DNA of 64,000 nt from Mycolicibacterium sarraceniae (GTDB taxonomy: Bacteria; Actinomycetota; Actinomycetes; Mycobacteriales; Mycobacteriaceae). The DNA lies in the NCBI RefSeq assembly GCF_010731875.1, contig NZ_AP022595.1, positions 496,001 through 560,000 on the forward strand, written 5' to 3'. The notes beneath the pieces were generated by a model, which had not been told where the DNA came from, searched no databases, and saw nothing but the letters and a program-made list of their open reading frames with translations. Below, piece after piece: positions 1 through 8,674 of this stretch (the first letter of the stretch is position 1; the number at the start of each line of letters is the position of its first letter). The position numbers and the translations under genes were made by a program.

Positions 1-213
1 AAAGCTGCAGCGACGTTCTACGCCGAAACTGACTTCAACGCCGAGATGGTCGCTCAAGAGTTCGGCTGGGCAAGCCCGCAGATGGTCACCGATCTCTACG
101 GCAAGTCCGCCAACCAGCATGCGATGAAATATCTGCAGCGGGCCTGGGATGCCACGGCACGACCACCGACCGAAAGCTACCTCGTGCCGGTAGCCTCGAA
201 AGACACTCCATGA
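1..213 (+). CDS. Tyrosine recombinase, C-terminal end (TnpA-like, cut by window edge)
   Basis: Only the last 70 codons are in the window. The reading frame is open from base 1 and ends in TGA, which overlaps the ATG of the next gene as ATGA, so the two are translationally coupled. The segment FGWASPQMVTDLYGKSA has the spacing of the final LGH...Y helix of tyrosine recombinases, with the tyrosine of LYGKS as the likely nucleophile. Position and coupling to two further recombinase-module genes fit tnpA of a Tn554-type (recombinase-in-trio) element. Its arginine boxes lie outside the window, so the subfamily is inferred from context. Confidence 0.6.
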   Translation, partial: KAAATFYAETDFNAEMVAQEFGWASPQMVTDLYGKSANQHAMKYLQRAWDATARPPTESYLVPVASKDTP

Positions 214-2850
214 GCGCAGCAGCAGCAGAGGCTCAGCCTCCAATCCTGGAGACTGCCAGCGACTACCTGAGTCTCACCATCGAGCAGCGCTACACCGTTG
301 TCAGCCAACACTTTCCGCCGTGGCTGTTGGCCGAACCGATCGCCTTCCCACCCCAGCATCCGACCTACGGTTGGGCGTGCCTGGTCCCCGAGTGCGCGGG
401 CACACTCAACACAACGTGTAGGGACCTGATGTGCGCTGAACATTTGAAGCAATACCGCCAGCTGAAGGCCCCCGCAGATCTCGAAGAATTCATCCGCGGT
501 GCTAGGCCCGGGAGATTTGCCCAATTCGGTTGGGCGCTAACGCCTAAGCCCGACTGTGCGATCTGCGGCGCCAATCGGCAAGCCGACCAGCACGGCTACT
601 GTCACCAACATGCGAACTCGCTGCGCAAAGCACAGCGCAGTGGCCTCAGCGAAGCACAGTGGCGCCGCGACGCGCATCCGTTGCCGAGGATTGCCCGCTG
701 CACGGTTTCGCGCTGCGCCCACGATAGCGCGGTGTCAGGCTGGGACCATCACCGCGTGTGCAGAAGCCATCTCCGTCTCTGGCACCGCTGGCTGACCGTC
801 ACAGGCGGACAGGCAGATTCGGAATCCTGGGACGCGTGGCTCACGTCGAAACAAGTCAGAGATTCGGTGACGCACCCGACCATGCGAGGGCAACTGTCAT
901 TGGCGATGCTCCCGCTCGGCTTGCAGCGTGAGATCCGTTACGCCCTGCATCGCCATGCCGGACTCGCGCGACGCACACAATGGCGGCCCTCCGAGTTGCA
1001 GAAAGTGGTCGATGCTCTGGCGGCAAACGCCGTGGAGTCACTCAACGATCCCCTGTTCACCGAGCTCGCAGCCAACAGCCGCCGCATCGACGCGCGCCGC
1101 ATCTGGGTAGCCCTTCCCTTCGCGGCGCGCAGTCTCACCGTCACTGCCGACCTTGCCAAATCCGCGGGCTGGTTCGACCCGGTACTCGTCGGAAGCACAC
1201 CATTTCCCGGATCACAAGGACAGCCGAACCGACGCAAAGTCTGGGATCTCACCGCAGTCTCACAGCGCTGGCTGCGGGATTTGGTCTGGGAACACCTGCG
1301 CGACGAGGCCCTCAAACCCGCCGGGAAACGGCCCAGCACAGCAACGCTTTACAACAAAATCACCGGCATCATCCTGCTGTCGCAGATACTGCGGAAAAAC
1401 CGTAAGGACCACGGAAACGACCCCGCCCGACTTGACAGAACCGATGCGCTCGCGGTCAAGGACACCTGGGACCTATGGTTCCTCGAGCAGACTCCCCTCC
1501 CTTTCCAGAACGAAAACGCCAAGCGAGCCAGCACTCTCAACGAGCTGACACGCCATCGCTACATGTCCGGTATCCGACTTGTACTCCAGCGCAGCCGCGA
1601 ACGCCATCGAGCCCCGGCAGGGTTGGACCCCTTCATCTACAGCCTTCCCGACTACCCGATCCCCACGAAGAAGCCGCGACCGCGCCCCTTGACCTACAGC
1701 GACTTTCAACTGCTGGTCAACCCCGAGAGTGTGACCGCTCTTGAAGCACTCGACACCCACAATCTCGGCCTCGCTGACATTTGGCTCACCCAGGCCTTCC
1801 AAGGTGGCCGGATCAGCGAAACACTCAAACTCCGACTCGGTTGTGTAGGACTCGTCGGCGCCGCTCAACCCTATATCTGGCGAGACCTCAGCAAAGTCAA
1901 CGTCGTCGACTACGGTATGCCCTGCTATCTGCCGGTCTACGAACGACTGCTTCACCGTGGGGATCACACGGGCGAAACTTCGCACCCGCTACGCCGAGCA
2001 ACTTGCTGCTCTCGACGAACGCGGGCGGGCAGCGCTGGAGGCGAGGTGGGATCGCGACAAACCGCTGTTCCCAAGCGCCGTGCGTAATCCCGACCTGGTC
2101 ATCGAAGTAGGACAATCATGGTTCAACGAGCTTTTCCGGCCTTGGTTCGAAGGTCTTGGCCTCAAGGGGATCACCACACACCAGACCCGAGCAACCCTGG
2201 CTACCTCGCTATTGAACAACGGCGCTCCCGCAGCTCTGGTACGGCAGTTACTGGGACACTTCTCCCAAGAGTCGTTGGCGCACTATGCGAACTACAGCAA
2301 CGACAGCATGGCCCGACACCTCAAGCAGCTCTGGGCCGCAGGACCAGGGATGAACAAGCCGGGCACCATCTTGATGCGACCAACCGAGACAAAGGCCGAC
2401 GACACACGCGCCGCCGAAGCCCGCATCGATCTGAGCATCGTCCCAGTCGAGCACGGCCTGTGCCGCTACGGCCCGGTGGTCGGCGGCGCGCAATGCCCAT
2501 TCGACAAGAACTGCAGCAACGGTCCGAACGGACCATGCGAGCACTTTGTGCTCACCGGCGCGGATCTCGCCTACTGGGAGCGTAAACGCGATGCCGCCTA
2601 CCACTTCGCAGAAGGCGCACCCACCGACGATGCCCGCGACTACATCCTCAGTCAATGGCATCCGTGGGAACCAGTACTCACCGCGTTACGCGAAGCGCTC
2701 GACGAACTCGGTCTCCTGGAAGAAGCCGAGAAACCAGACCTGCGTACACCCGTCCACGACTACTTCGACCCACTATTCGCCACCGGATGGCACATAGCTC
2801 AACTGAATCCACCCCCGCCCCAAAGTGATAGCAGCGAACCCGGATCCTAA
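210..2850 (+). pseudogene. tnpB: TnpB-type tyrosine recombinase, split by a +1 frameshift
   Basis: Two consecutive frames make one long recombinase. The first (210 to about 1956) has three Cys/His clusters near its N-terminus that look like small zinc fingers, and the box I arginine in QGGRISE. The second (from about 1957) carries the rest of the active site: HQTR, LLGH and the tyrosine in LAHYANYSN, then another Cys-rich cluster (CRYGPVVGGAQCPFDKNC). The frames join near 1955-1962 at CACCGTGGGGATC; one extra base in the G run explains the break. Joined, about 880 residues, longer than Tn554 TnpB (about 630). It overlaps the upstream recombinase by ATGA. The break may be a mutation, a sequencing error or programmed +1 frameshifting; a GTG at 1957 could also start a separate C-terminal protein. 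Confidence 0.7.
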
Positions 2851-2860
2851 GGAGGACGAC

Positions 2861-3445
2861 TTGACGGAACCCAAGGCCCGCCGACGCCCCGTCGAAATGA
2901 TCGAACACCGCACAACCAACACCACCGAATGCGAACGCCGAGTCCGCAACGCTCTCACCAAACTCATCAAGGCCGGCGCGCCATTCACCGTCGCCAACGT
3001 CTGCGACCTCGCCGGAGTCGGCAAGACATTCATCTACGACAAGCGGCGCCCCCACCTCACACGGGCAGTCCTGAGTGCCCGAGATGCCTCCCACAACAAC
3101 CGAATTGACCACGCCGAAAAAGCCCTCGATCACACATCCGCCTCGTGGCGAGAACGAGCCCTCGGCGCCGAAGCCCTCGCCAAGTCACTGCGCACCGCAG
3201 TCCAACAGCGAGAAGACCGCATCAGCGATCTCGCCGGCCAACTCTACGATCCCGACGGAAACCACCTCGCCGAGGAAAACGCCCGACTTCGCGACCTCGT
3301 CTCCACCCTCACCCACAACCTCCAACGCGCACACAGCGAGAACAACACCCTCAGGCGCTCACTCGACGCGGCACGCGCCAACGTCAAACGAGAACGCCAA
3401 CGCAACGTCACGCAGCTGTTCGCAAACGAACCCAACCCCCACTGA
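2861..3445 (+). CDS. tnpC: TnpC-type accessory protein of a Tn554-like element (DUF6262-like)
   Basis: Third gene of the trio. I chose the TTG at 2861 because AAGGAGGAC lies just upstream, overlapping the tnpB stop; an ATG at 2825 lies inside tnpB and lacks such a site. The 194-residue product has an N-terminal helix-turn-helix-like part (residues about 25-70, with VANVCDLAGVGKTFIYDK) and a long C-terminal heptad-rich stretch rich in E, R and L that should form a coiled coil. This is the architecture of TnpC/DUF6262 proteins, which assist TnpA and TnpB and influence orientation or efficiency of transposition in Tn554. Membership rests on context and architecture, not on a search. Confidence 0.65.
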   Translation: MTEPKARRRPVEMIEHRTTNTTECERRVRNALTKLIKAGAPFTVANVCDLAGVGKTFIYDKRRPHLTRAVLSARDASHNNRIDHAEKALDHTSASWRERALGAEALAKSLRTAVQQREDRISDLAGQLYDPDGNHLAEENARLRDLVSTLTHNLQRAHSENNTLRRSLDAARANVKRERQRNVTQLFANEPNPH

Positions 3446-3718
3446 CAGCTACGCAGCGAACGCGTCCGCAACGTTACTGCCAGGGGAAACTCGATCCAGC
3501 TGCCGGCCATGGGCGCTAAGCCGAATTTCGACGCCCGCGCCGCGAACGGCGCCAACTACCCGGTGCTGTGGCAGGCCGCCACCCCGGCCGGCATCAGCGG
3601 CGGGACACTCCAGCAGGGCGACAATGCCTCCGGCAAGCTGTACTTCGACGTGACCGGACCCGCGCCGACCTCGGTGGTCTACAACAACGGGGTTGAGGAC
3701 CTGCTGGTCTGGAAGTAG
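3446..3718 (+). pseudogene. 3' stump of an MPT63-like (DUF1942) secreted protein gene
   Basis: An open frame ending in TAG at 3718 encodes FDARAANGANYPVLWQ, then YFDVTGPAPTSVVYNNGVED and LLVWK. This is the C-terminal beta-sandwich signature of MPT63/DUF1942 proteins (M. tuberculosis Rv1926c ends with the same pattern). The signal peptide and first half are missing, and the similarity fades between 3446 and 3490, directly after the tnpC stop. The simplest reading is that the recombinase element interrupts this gene, whose 5' half would lie left of the element outside the window. An ATG at 3509 could in theory start a 69-residue peptide, but it would lack the export signal. Confidence 0.7.
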
Positions 3719-3886
3719 TCCAGCTCACCGCTGACTGGAGTTGACCGATCGGCCCTGCTGCGGGCAGCTTGGCGATGGCGGCGGGCCTGCCCCTTGGCTT
3801 CAGCTCCCAGCGGCGACGCTCGTTGCGCCAGTCTCCAGACAGCCATGCCACCTCGCACCCGTGTGGCTGCAGCGGGCACCGCCGGC

Positions 3887-4609
3887 TCAGCCGCTGCCGA
3901 CCACCAAGACGATCCCGAGCAGCCCCGCCACCACGGTAGCGATGTGCTGGCGGTAGGGCTGTAAGCAGTCACGTGCGTTCGCAAGTATCGATTGGGTCTG
4001 CGCGGGCTTTACGACAAAGCTGACGAGTAGGACCTCAACAACGGCCAACGTCGCAACGGTAAAAGCAACGGAAGCTCCCAGCTGCGTTCCGGTCGCTGCG
4101 CCGGACGCATGGATGACCGATATCGCCGCGAGGTACTCGACTGGCGCCGGCCCCTGCGAGAGGCCAGCGGCGAACGAAACCCACGGACGCCCGTCCTGCA
4201 ACAGCTCTCTCGCACGCAACGCCACCCTTGAAATCGCAGTCGAGGCGCTTGGCTGCGCTGCCCAATTGGATTTCTGGAGAACTCGTTTCGCGCCTACCAT
4301 CGGTCGTCGCGCCAAGCGCACGGCGGAAGCCGCGGCGACAAAAAGGGCAACGGCCCCAACGATGCGCCTAGTGTGACCACCAGTGAGGCTCCCGATCCAA
4401 GAAACCACGATGTTAAGGGCTTCAGACACCAAACCTGGAAACAACACAAACGCGCCAAGGGAGACGACGATTCCCGCTACCAGGGATCCGAGCCAGAAGG
4501 CCACCAGGTTGACCATGGGCCGGGGACGTGATGTCAACAGCATCGCGATACCTATCCGCAGCGGGTCGGCCGCCACGGACAGACCCAACAGGGACACGAT
4601 CCCCCACAT
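3887..4609 (-). CDS. GAP/Sap-family integral membrane protein
   Basis: A 240-residue protein with about six hydrophobic segments. The start MWGIVSLLGLSVAADPLRIG followed by LTSRPRPMVNLVAFWLG is the signature of the mycobacterial GAP family (Pfam SfLAP). Its studied members, Gap for glycopeptidolipids and Sap for sulfolipid-1, are needed to bring glycolipids to the cell surface, usually beside MmpL and polyketide genes. No lipid biosynthesis gene is next to this copy, so its cargo cannot be inferred. It stands alone on the minus strand; the 168 bases between its stop and the DUF1942 stump hold no gene that I can see. Confidence 0.75.
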   Translation of the reverse strand: MWGIVSLLGLSVAADPLRIGIAMLLTSRPRPMVNLVAFWLGSLVAGIVVSLGAFVLFPGLVSEALNIVVSWIGSLTGGHTRRIVGAVALFVAAASAVRLARRPMVGAKRVLQKSNWAAQPSASTAISRVALRARELLQDGRPWVSFAAGLSQGPAPVEYLAAISVIHASGAATGTQLGASVAFTVATLAVVEVLLVSFVVKPAQTQSILANARDCLQPYRQHIATVVAGLLGIVLVVGSG

Positions 4610-5248
4610 GACGGAGACGATACGATGCGGCCCGCGACGTCGTCAACGACCCGGCGCTAAGGGTGGTCTCAACAAGGATTGCCATGAACTGCAAAGGATT
4701 TAGCCGATTCAACCGGCTAGCAACCTCTCCGGTCCTAGCGCGGATCGGCCATTTACCTACCTGCGTCCGGTTTCTTTGCAGTTGCGAATTTCGTGTGGCG
4801 TTTCAGCAGTAAGAATGGCGACCCAAGTGAGCGCCGTCAAGGGTCAGGCTTCCGCTTCGGATCCGCCGCGAGTTTCCGTCAGATCAGATGCGCTGTGTAT
4901 ATTGCTTTTCGGCCTTGCTAGGCAGTAGCGATGCAGAACCTTTGTCCTCTATCAGCGCTTTCGGGGACGCGGGGATAGTTTTCGGCTTGTTCGTACGGAT
5001 CTTTCGTCGGGGGGAAGCACGTTCATGGTTGGCGGTGCGCTTGGTGCGCGAGCTGACCAGCCGCGTCGCCCAGCCCGATCTCGTCCCGCCTCGCTACGAT
5101 GCATGCGTCCCACCCCCGCCGCCACCGTGTCGTGGCCGGCAATAGGCGAGCGCCGACGGTGCACCGAGATGGGACGCATCCTCACCACGGCCAGCGGGCT
5201 CACCGCGCCTGTGAACTCGCGAGCATGCAGGTTGACGGTGATCGCGGC
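4610..5248. other. 639-base non-coding interval, no supported gene
   Basis: This gap separates the divergent GAP-family gene and the membrane protein gene at 5249. It is lower in GC than its neighbours around 4650-5000, which fits promoter and untranslated sequence. The one open frame of note (4888-5145) is proline-rich at its end, has no ribosome binding site and resembles no family I know, so I do not call it. No RNA gene or clear hairpin was recognised. Confidence 0.4.
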
Positions 5249-6478
5249 GTGAGTAACTCGGTGATGAACGACAAGCACCCGAGGGTGTTCGTATGGACGG
5301 CGATCGGATTGGTCGTCCTGGCGGGCTGCCATTCGTTCCTCACCCTCGCCCTGTATCCGACAGCGGTCTACTGGATGACGTATTACGTGCCCAACTACGC
5401 GTTCGGGTTCTTGCGTCGCGGGCTCGGCGGCGAAATCATCCGTATGCTGCCCGACGCCGCCTACTTCCCTGCCCTTCACACGATGGTGTGGGCACCCGTC
5501 GTCGTGTGGTTGGCCGCGCTCGCAGCGTTAATTCGGCTGATTCTCTCCAGCGGTGAGAAATCGGCGCGACGGGCGATGCTGGCCCTGCTCGTCCCCGTGT
5601 TGCCTTTTGCATTCTCTTACGCCGTGTACACGCCGAGACCGGAGTTGTACGCGATGTCGGCCCTGGTCATGTTGGGCATCGCGTTGACCCAGCTCCAGTC
5701 GGATCGCTCAAAGCTCATCGTCAGTGCCGTCTACGGCGTGACGATTGCCGTACTGGCGCTGCTACACGAAGGGATTCCACTCGAGGTCGCGCTGGGAGCT
5801 CTTCTGGCGATATCCGTCCTGCCTGCACAATTGGCGTCCGGGCTGCGGCGACTATGCGCGACCGCCGCGGTGGCGCCTGGGCTCGGCGCGATACTGGCCA
5901 TCGCCGCGTTCTCACGCAACGACGTAGGGACACAGGTATGTGAGCAGATTCCCCACAAGCAGATCGAGGACCCTTTCCCGTCCGACCACATGGCTTACCT
6001 CGCCGGTCGAACCGCGATCAAAACAGACTTTCACGACTGGGTGTGCAACTTTGAGCGCACCATTGTCGATGCCCGGGTAACTGACGGTCTTCATAAGGTC
6101 GGCACCTTCGGCGCCGGCCCGCTTCTCGCCTCGTTTGTGGTGGGGCTGCTGTACTTTGCGGTCAGCATCTGGGCGATTCAGTCAATTTCGGGCGTTCGCT
6201 TCTCGGCCCTTCTCCGTGAATTCCACGGCAAGCTGACCGCGCCGATCCTGGGGCTCGCCGCCATGGTGCCGTTGTTCATCACTGCCGTCGATTGGACGCG
6301 CTGGTGGGTCCTGATCACCTTCAATGTCGCCTTGGTCTACATTCTGTACTCGATCACCAGGCCAGAGATCGATCAACCCACAACCCGGTGCCACGTGCGG
6401 ATCTCCCTCTGTGTCATCGTCGCCTTTGCGGTGATCCCCACCGGCGCCGCGCTGCACATCGGCGGCCCGAACTTCTGA
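5249..6478 (+). CDS. Multi-pass membrane protein of unknown function
   Basis: About 409 residues with roughly nine to ten hydrophobic stretches. The N-terminal helix (VFVWTAIGLVVLAGCHSF) is followed by a conserved-looking loop YYVPNYAFGFLRRGLGGEI, and a soluble loop of about 65 residues with two cysteines interrupts the helices near residues 230-295. A pattern of NY..GF.RRGL after the first helix occurs in several uncharacterised bacterial polytopic proteins, some resembling GT-C glycosyltransferases, but I see no catalytic motif that proves this. Starts at GTG 5249 or ATG 5264 fit best; the frame stays open to 5099, but the upstream part has shadow-like composition. No operon partner is apparent. 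Confidence 0.65.
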   Translation: MSNSVMNDKHPRVFVWTAIGLVVLAGCHSFLTLALYPTAVYWMTYYVPNYAFGFLRRGLGGEIIRMLPDAAYFPALHTMVWAPVVVWLAALAALIRLILSSGEKSARRAMLALLVPVLPFAFSYAVYTPRPELYAMSALVMLGIALTQLQSDRSKLIVSAVYGVTIAVLALLHEGIPLEVALGALLAISVLPAQLASGLRRLCATAAVAPGLGAILAIAAFSRNDVGTQVCEQIPHKQIEDPFPSDHMAYLAGRTAIKTDFHDWVCNFERTIVDARVTDGLHKVGTFGAGPLLASFVVGLLYFAVSIWAIQSISGVRFSALLREFHGKLTAPILGLAAMVPLFITAVDWTRWWVLITFNVALVYILYSITRPEIDQPTTRCHVRISLCVIVAFAVIPTGAALHIGGPNF

Positions 6479-6809
6479 CGCAGGGTGAACGCTTGGCCGA
6501 CCACGCCGTAGAAATTGGCCGAGGGTAGAGAAGGCGAATCCGTGGTGGCCGGAATGAATTCCGAGTGCGCTCTCGATCTGGACCTTCTCGATGAACTCGG
6601 CTTCGCGGTCGTTGGCGCGGCCCTTGTCCCGGTCGATGGCACCACGCACCTCGAGGATGAAAGAGTTCCACGACGGTGACTTTCGGACGTTTCGGCTGTT
6701 ATTGCTGTCCGGCGGCGACGGCGTCACCGGGAGCGGGTTGCGTCGGCTCCTCTTGCCTCTCCCCGGCTGCAGTTGCGGTAACGTGAATAGAATTCGCCGA
6801 GGTGACGGC
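6479..6809. other. 331-base interval with a possible minus-strand remnant
   Basis: Between the membrane protein stop and the mfpA stop. On the minus strand 6490-6680 reads with coding-like composition (EVRGAIDRDKGRANDREAEF, then IHSGHHGFAF), but I do not recognise it, and no frame has a convincing start and stop of its own. It may be the remains of a deleted gene or chance in GC-rich DNA. Nothing else was seen. Confidence 0.3.
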
Positions 6810-7361
6810 TCACTCACCGCTGACGTCGAGGCCGTGCGCCGCCGCGAAGGCGAGTGCCTGGGCGACATCGATGCGTGCACCCCGGCAGGCTGCCGTGGTC
6901 CACAGTGTCGCGTCGATGCGGGCTCCCCGCAGATCAGCCTGCTCGAGCCGCAACCCGTTGGTGCGGGCGCCGGTCAGGTCGGCGCCTCGCAGGATCGCCT
7001 TGCGCAAATCGGCCTGAACCAGACTGGTTTCCCGGAGCCGAGAACCCGACATGTCCACCCCGCGCAGGTCTGCCCCGCCCAGGACGGCGAGCGTGAAATC
7101 GACCTCTTCGCAGACGATCGGTCGAAGCCGGCAGTTCTCGAAGGTCGAGCCGAGCATGCTGCAGTTACGGAACGTGCTGTGCCACAGCGTGGTCCGCAAG
7201 AACCGGCAATTGCGAAACGCCGACCCCAGGTGTGTCGACTCGGAAAGGTTGGCGCCACCAAAGTCACATTCGGTGAACACCACCCGCTCGGTCTGCAGGC
7301 CGGAAAGGTCTTCGTCGCGAAAGTCATTGCCGTTGAATTCGCGGTCGGTCCAGGGCTGCAC
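6810..7361 (-). CDS. mfpA: Pentapeptide repeat gyrase-protecting protein MfpA
   Basis: A 183-residue protein made almost entirely of A(D/N)LXX-type pentapeptide repeats (GADLRG, SGSRL, ADLRK, GADLTG, ADLRG), closely matching M. tuberculosis MfpA (Rv3361c) in length and ends. MfpA folds into a right-handed quadrilateral beta helix that mimics B-form DNA, binds DNA gyrase and lowers fluoroquinolone susceptibility in mycobacteria. The start is a GTG that overlaps the end of mfpB, so the two are translationally coupled. It is the last gene of the five-gene conservon-like operon; the MfpB GTPase is reported to modulate its action on gyrase. Confidence 0.93.
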   Translation of the reverse strand: MQPWTDREFNGNDFRDEDLSGLQTERVVFTECDFGGANLSESTHLGSAFRNCRFLRTTLWHSTFRNCSMLGSTFENCRLRPIVCEEVDFTLAVLGGADLRGVDMSGSRLRETSLVQADLRKAILRGADLTGARTNGLRLEQADLRGARIDATLWTTAACRGARIDVAQALAFAAAHGLDVSGE

Positions 7362-7927
7362 TACAGCTTCGCCAGTGCGTACTCGCTGATCGCGATCAGC
7401 GCGTCGGTGGCAGAATTGCGGTCCCTGGCGTCCAGGGTGATCACCGGCGTCGTCTCGGGCAACGTCAGCGCGCGGCGCACCTCATCAGTGGGATATCTCG
7501 GTGCGCCGTCGAATTCGTTGACCGCGATCAAGAACGGCATCTTGCGGTGCTCGAAGAAGTCGACAGCGGCGAAACTGTCCTGCAGTCGACGAACGTCCAC
7601 CAGGATGATCGCCCCGATCGCGCCGCGCACCAGGTCGTCCCACATGAACCAGAACCGGCGCTGCCCCGGGGTGCCGAACAGGTAGAGCACCAGATCCTGG
7701 TCAAGAGTGATGCGGCCGAAGTCCATTGCCACCGTCGTCGTCGTCTTGTCCGGGGTGGCCTCCAGCACGTCCACCGCGGTCGACGCATCGGTGACCATCG
7801 CCTCTGTGCGCAGCGGCATGATCTCCGAGACCGCACCCACGAACGTCGTCTTCCCGGCGCCGAACCCACCCGCGACGACGATCTTCGTCGAGGCCGATGG
7901 GCGTCCCTCAGAGGGCTCGTAGGCCAC
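7361..7927 (-). CDS. mfpB: MfpB-type small Ras-like GTPase
   Basis: A 188-residue GTP-binding protein matching Rv3362c. The P-loop GGFGAGKTTFVGAVSE is near residue 15, the switch II motif GTPGQRRFWF is near residue 88, and the NEFDG guanine-specificity motif is near residue 138. It belongs to the CvnD/MglA-like bacterial GTPases that accompany roadblock and DUF742 proteins. It overlaps DUF742 upstream by about 20 bases and mfpA downstream. In mycobacteria MfpB interacts with MfpA and alters its effect on gyrase; the sensor kinase of the same operon is expected to feed into its nucleotide state, but that link is inference from gene order. Confidence 0.92.
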   Translation of the reverse strand: MAYEPSEGRPSASTKIVVAGGFGAGKTTFVGAVSEIMPLRTEAMVTDASTAVDVLEATPDKTTTTVAMDFGRITLDQDLVLYLFGTPGQRRFWFMWDDLVRGAIGAIILVDVRRLQDSFAAVDFFEHRKMPFLIAVNEFDGAPRYPTDEVRRALTLPETTPVITLDARDRNSATDALIAISEYALAKL

Positions 7928-8264
7928 GAAGGGTCCTTCCTATCAGGTCGCGGCGCTCGTCAGGTGTCGAGCGGTCGGTCAAAGTGATCTGTACCCGAAG
8001 ATAGCCCGCCGTCACCAGGTCACCGACGAGGACGCGCGCGACGCCGAGCGGCAGATCCAGCAGCGCGGAGATCTCGGCCACCGACGGGCTGTCGGCACAC
8101 AGCCGGCAGATCCGCCCCCGCATATCTCCCGAAGGCCAATGGTTTTGCACGGCCGACGGCAACGTCTCGATCGGGGCCTCGACCGGAAGCTCGACCGTGG
8201 TTTCGGTGCGTCCCGCGGTGAGCGTGTACGGGCGAACCAGATCCGCCTCGGCGTCGCCGGTCAC
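7908..8264 (-). CDS. DUF742 conservon protein (CvnC-like)
   Basis: A 118-residue DUF742 protein corresponding to Rv3363c. It has the typical order [11 protein letters not shown] near the N-terminus, a winged-helix-like middle ([20 protein letters not shown] followed by [19 protein letters not shown]) and a short basic tail. Family members bind the partner GTPase or DNA and act as small adaptors. It overlaps the roadblock gene by 4 bases and mfpB by 20, so the operon is translationally coupled. Confidence 0.9.
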   Translation of the reverse strand: MTGDAEADLVRPYTLTAGRTETTVELPVEAPIETLPSAVQNHWPSGDMRGRICRLCADSPSVAEISALLDLPLGVARVLVGDLVTAGYLRVQITLTDRSTPDERRDLIGRTLRGLRAL

Positions 8265-8674
8265 GAAGGTCGTGGGCTACGCCGCGACGATGAGACGACG
8301 CTGCCGACTTGCTCAACCAAAACAGCCATCTCATAACCGATTTGGCCGATATCGCAGTTGGGTGCGGCCAGCGTCGCCAGGTGCGAGCCGTCCCCGACCC
8401 GCATCACCAACAGGTAGCCGCCGGCCATCTCGACCACCGATTGCAGTACCTGACCGGCTTCGAACAGCTGGGCCGCCCCGGCAGCCAGGCTGGCCAGCCC
8501 CGAGGTCACCGCGGCCAGCTGCTCGGCACGCTCGCGCGGCAACTGCTCGCTGGCCGCGATAAGCAGGCCGTCGACCGACACCAGCACCGCGTGGGAGACA
8601 CCGGGGATGTCGCGGGCGAAGTTCGTCACCAACCAGTCCAGCGAATTGTGCGGCGGGCGTGGCGGATTGGTCAT
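8261..8674 (-). CDS. Roadblock/LC7-domain protein (CvnB-like)
   Basis: A 137-residue roadblock/LC7 protein corresponding to Rv3364c. The single domain spans residues 10-125, with [20 protein letters not shown], the strand [11 protein letters not shown] and the helix around [15 protein letters not shown]. Such proteins act as activating factors or scaffolds for the small GTPase of the cluster. I took ATG 8674, just inside the kinase 3' end (4-base overlap), because the domain begins right after it; the frame is open further upstream but that part is shadow. Confidence 0.9.
   Translation of the reverse strand: MTNPPRPPHNSLDWLVTNFARDIPGVSHAVLVSVDGLLIAASEQLPRERAEQLAAVTSGLASLAAGAAQLFEAGQVLQSVVEMAGGYLLVMRVGDGSHLATLAAPNCDIGQIGYEMAVLVEQVGSVVSSSRRSPRPS

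Noticed and set aside
4888..5145. Small plus-strand frame with a proline-rich end
   Set aside because: No ribosome binding site, no recognisable family, composition of non-coding DNA.
6182..6880. 232-residue minus-strand frame between the membrane protein and mfpA
   Set aside because: Half of it is antisense to the membrane protein gene and it overlaps the mfpA end; at most a small remnant lies within 6490-6680.
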